DNA of 64,000 bases from CAZOZZ01 sp965247425 (GTDB lineage: Bacteria; Acidobacteriota; Terriglobia; 20CM-2-55-15), in assembly GCA_965247425.1 (NCBI GenBank), contig OZ252023.1, positions 5,208,001 through 5,272,000 on the forward strand, read 5' to 3'. The notes under the pieces were generated by a model. The model saw nothing but the letters and a program-made list of their open reading frames with translations, was not told the origin of the DNA and made no database searches. The translations under genes and the position numbers were made by a program. Shown here piece after piece: positions 63,273 to 64,000 of the stretch (positions are counted from its first letter, which is position 1; each line of letters opens with the position of its first letter).

Positions 63273-64000
63273 GAAACGTGTTTTCGATCGTCGAGAGAGA
63301 ACTGAGGGCATACTTCGCCTCGCCCATCGCATACGCTGTCCTGACGATTTTCGTCTTCCTGTCCGGTCTGTTCTTCCAGATCATCCTCAGCCAGATCGTG
63401 CAGGAGGTCCAGCTGCGGGACATGCAGGGCCAGCGTTTCGGTAACGGCCCTCAACCGGTCGACATGCCGGGGTTCATCAGCCAGAGTTTTCTCGGCACGC
63501 TGAGCGTGATCCTTTTGTTCATGCTTCCGATGATTACGATGGCCCTGTTTTCCGAGGAGAAGAGACGTGGCACCATCGAGTTGCTGCTGACCGCACCACT
63601 CACGGACCTCCAGGTGGTTATGGGCAAGTACCTCGCCGCGGTTTCGTTCTACGGGATCATGCTCGCCACGACATTCGTGCCGATATCGATTCTCTTCATC
63701 TACAGCGAGCCGGCCGCAGGTCCGATACTGACGGGATATCTCGGTCTGTTTCTATATGGTGTATCACTGCTTGCCGTGGGTCTGTTCATCTCGACGCTCA
63801 CGGAGAACCAGATCATTGCCGGCGCCGTCAGCTTCGCTGTCGCCATGATGCTCTGGCTGGTCGACGCCCTGGCGGCCAATGCGACTTCCACGACGAGAGC
63901 CATACTGACCCATCTGTCATTACTCGGGCACCTGGACGACTTCATCAAAGGTGTCCTGTCGACGCCGCACGTCATCTTCTATTTATCGTTGACGACCCTC
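63269..64000 (+). CDS. ABC-2 type permease (GldF-like), cut by window end
   Basis: Starts at ATG 63269 (ATGA overlap with the ATPase gene) and is open to the window end, so about 244 residues are seen. IVERELRAYFASPIAYAVLTIFVFLSGLFF is the family start. Then LLFMLPMITMALFSEEKRRGTIELLLTAPL, the coupling region, and further helices (LGLFLYGVSLLAVGLFISTLTENQIIAG). It forms the membrane channel of the exporter whose ATPase precedes it. A downstream auxiliary gene (GldG-like) would be expected outside the window. Confidence 0.88.
   Translation, partial: MRNVFSIVERELRAYFASPIAYAVLTIFVFLSGLFFQIILSQIVQEVQLRDMQGQRFGNGPQPVDMPGFISQSFLGTLSVILLFMLPMITMALFSEEKRRGTIELLLTAPLTDLQVVMGKYLAAVSFYGIMLATTFVPISILFIYSEPAAGPILTGYLGLFLYGVSLLAVGLFISTLTENQIIAGAVSFAVAMMLWLVDALAANATSTTRAILTHLSLLGHLDDFIKGVLSTPHVIFYLSLTTL

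Noticed and set aside
1..64000. CRISPR array
   Set aside because: No regularly spaced direct repeats of 24-40 bases with unique spacers; the repeats present are heptads, inverted elements and IS copies.

Overview
The window reads as a chromosomal segment of an Acidobacteriota bacterium (moderately high GC, dense genes on both strands). The clade call rests on family content: two PadR-plus-ADOP permease pairs (acidobacterial duplicated orphan permeases), a VWFA-related acidobacterial-type secreted protein, and large secreted IPT/TIG and cadherin-like proteins with calcium-binding tails. This is inferred from gene families only; there is no rRNA in the window.

Layout. 0-9 kb: a deoxyhypusine-synthase-like gene, a small inverted-repeat element, a CPBP protease, a broken membrane glycosyltransferase fused end-to-end to a 5'-truncated beta-propeller/IPT surface protein, a second cadherin-like surface protein, and kdsD. 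9-11.5 kb: an antisense pair making amino or acidic nucleotide sugars (6-dehydrogenase and DegT aminotransferase). 11.7-20 kb: yebC, ruvC, small exported proteins, a Memo-family gene, a 2-hydroxyacid dehydrogenase, a four-helix-bundle gene between heptad repeats, a VWFA protein and a thiolase with a duplicated 3' end.

20.8-47.9 kb is the accessory region. It contains two PadR/ADOP pairs and three near-identical 1738-bp IS1380-family insertions with intact 4-bp target duplications (CTAG, TTAG, CTAG). One splits padR, one sits on the stop codon of a kinase gene, and one splits a signal-peptide membrane protein; the two split reading frames can be rebuilt exactly. Between them lies a minus-strand array of a repeated module: conserved promoter, nucleotide-cyclase domain, Ser/Thr kinase, one membrane segment, TPR array, then a small acidic-tailed protein. 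Two large copies and one remnant are present, each damaged in a different way. A membrane protein, a lipoprotein and a small coiled protein form an operon inside the array. Next comes a tight operon of two asparagine-synthetase-like proteins around a zinc-ribbon membrane protein.

47.9-64 kb: a spermidine-synthase-like methyltransferase fold protein, Uup, YceH, HrpB, tRNA-Ser(UGA), a patch of decayed or truncated genes (deoxyribosyltransferase-like remnant, heme-binding-type protein, multicopper oxidase without its N-terminus), a probable selenoprotein (peroxiredoxin-like, U-P-Y-C site, in-frame TGA followed by a bacterial-SECIS-like hairpin), nuoG-nuoI without nuoH, a rhodanese, and an ABC-2 exporter running off the end.

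Most notable: the selenoprotein, the repeated cyclase-kinase-TPR module, and the three IS insertions whose ancestral sites can be reconstructed. Several frame breaks fall in short C/G runs, so sequencing error must be excluded before some genes are declared dead.
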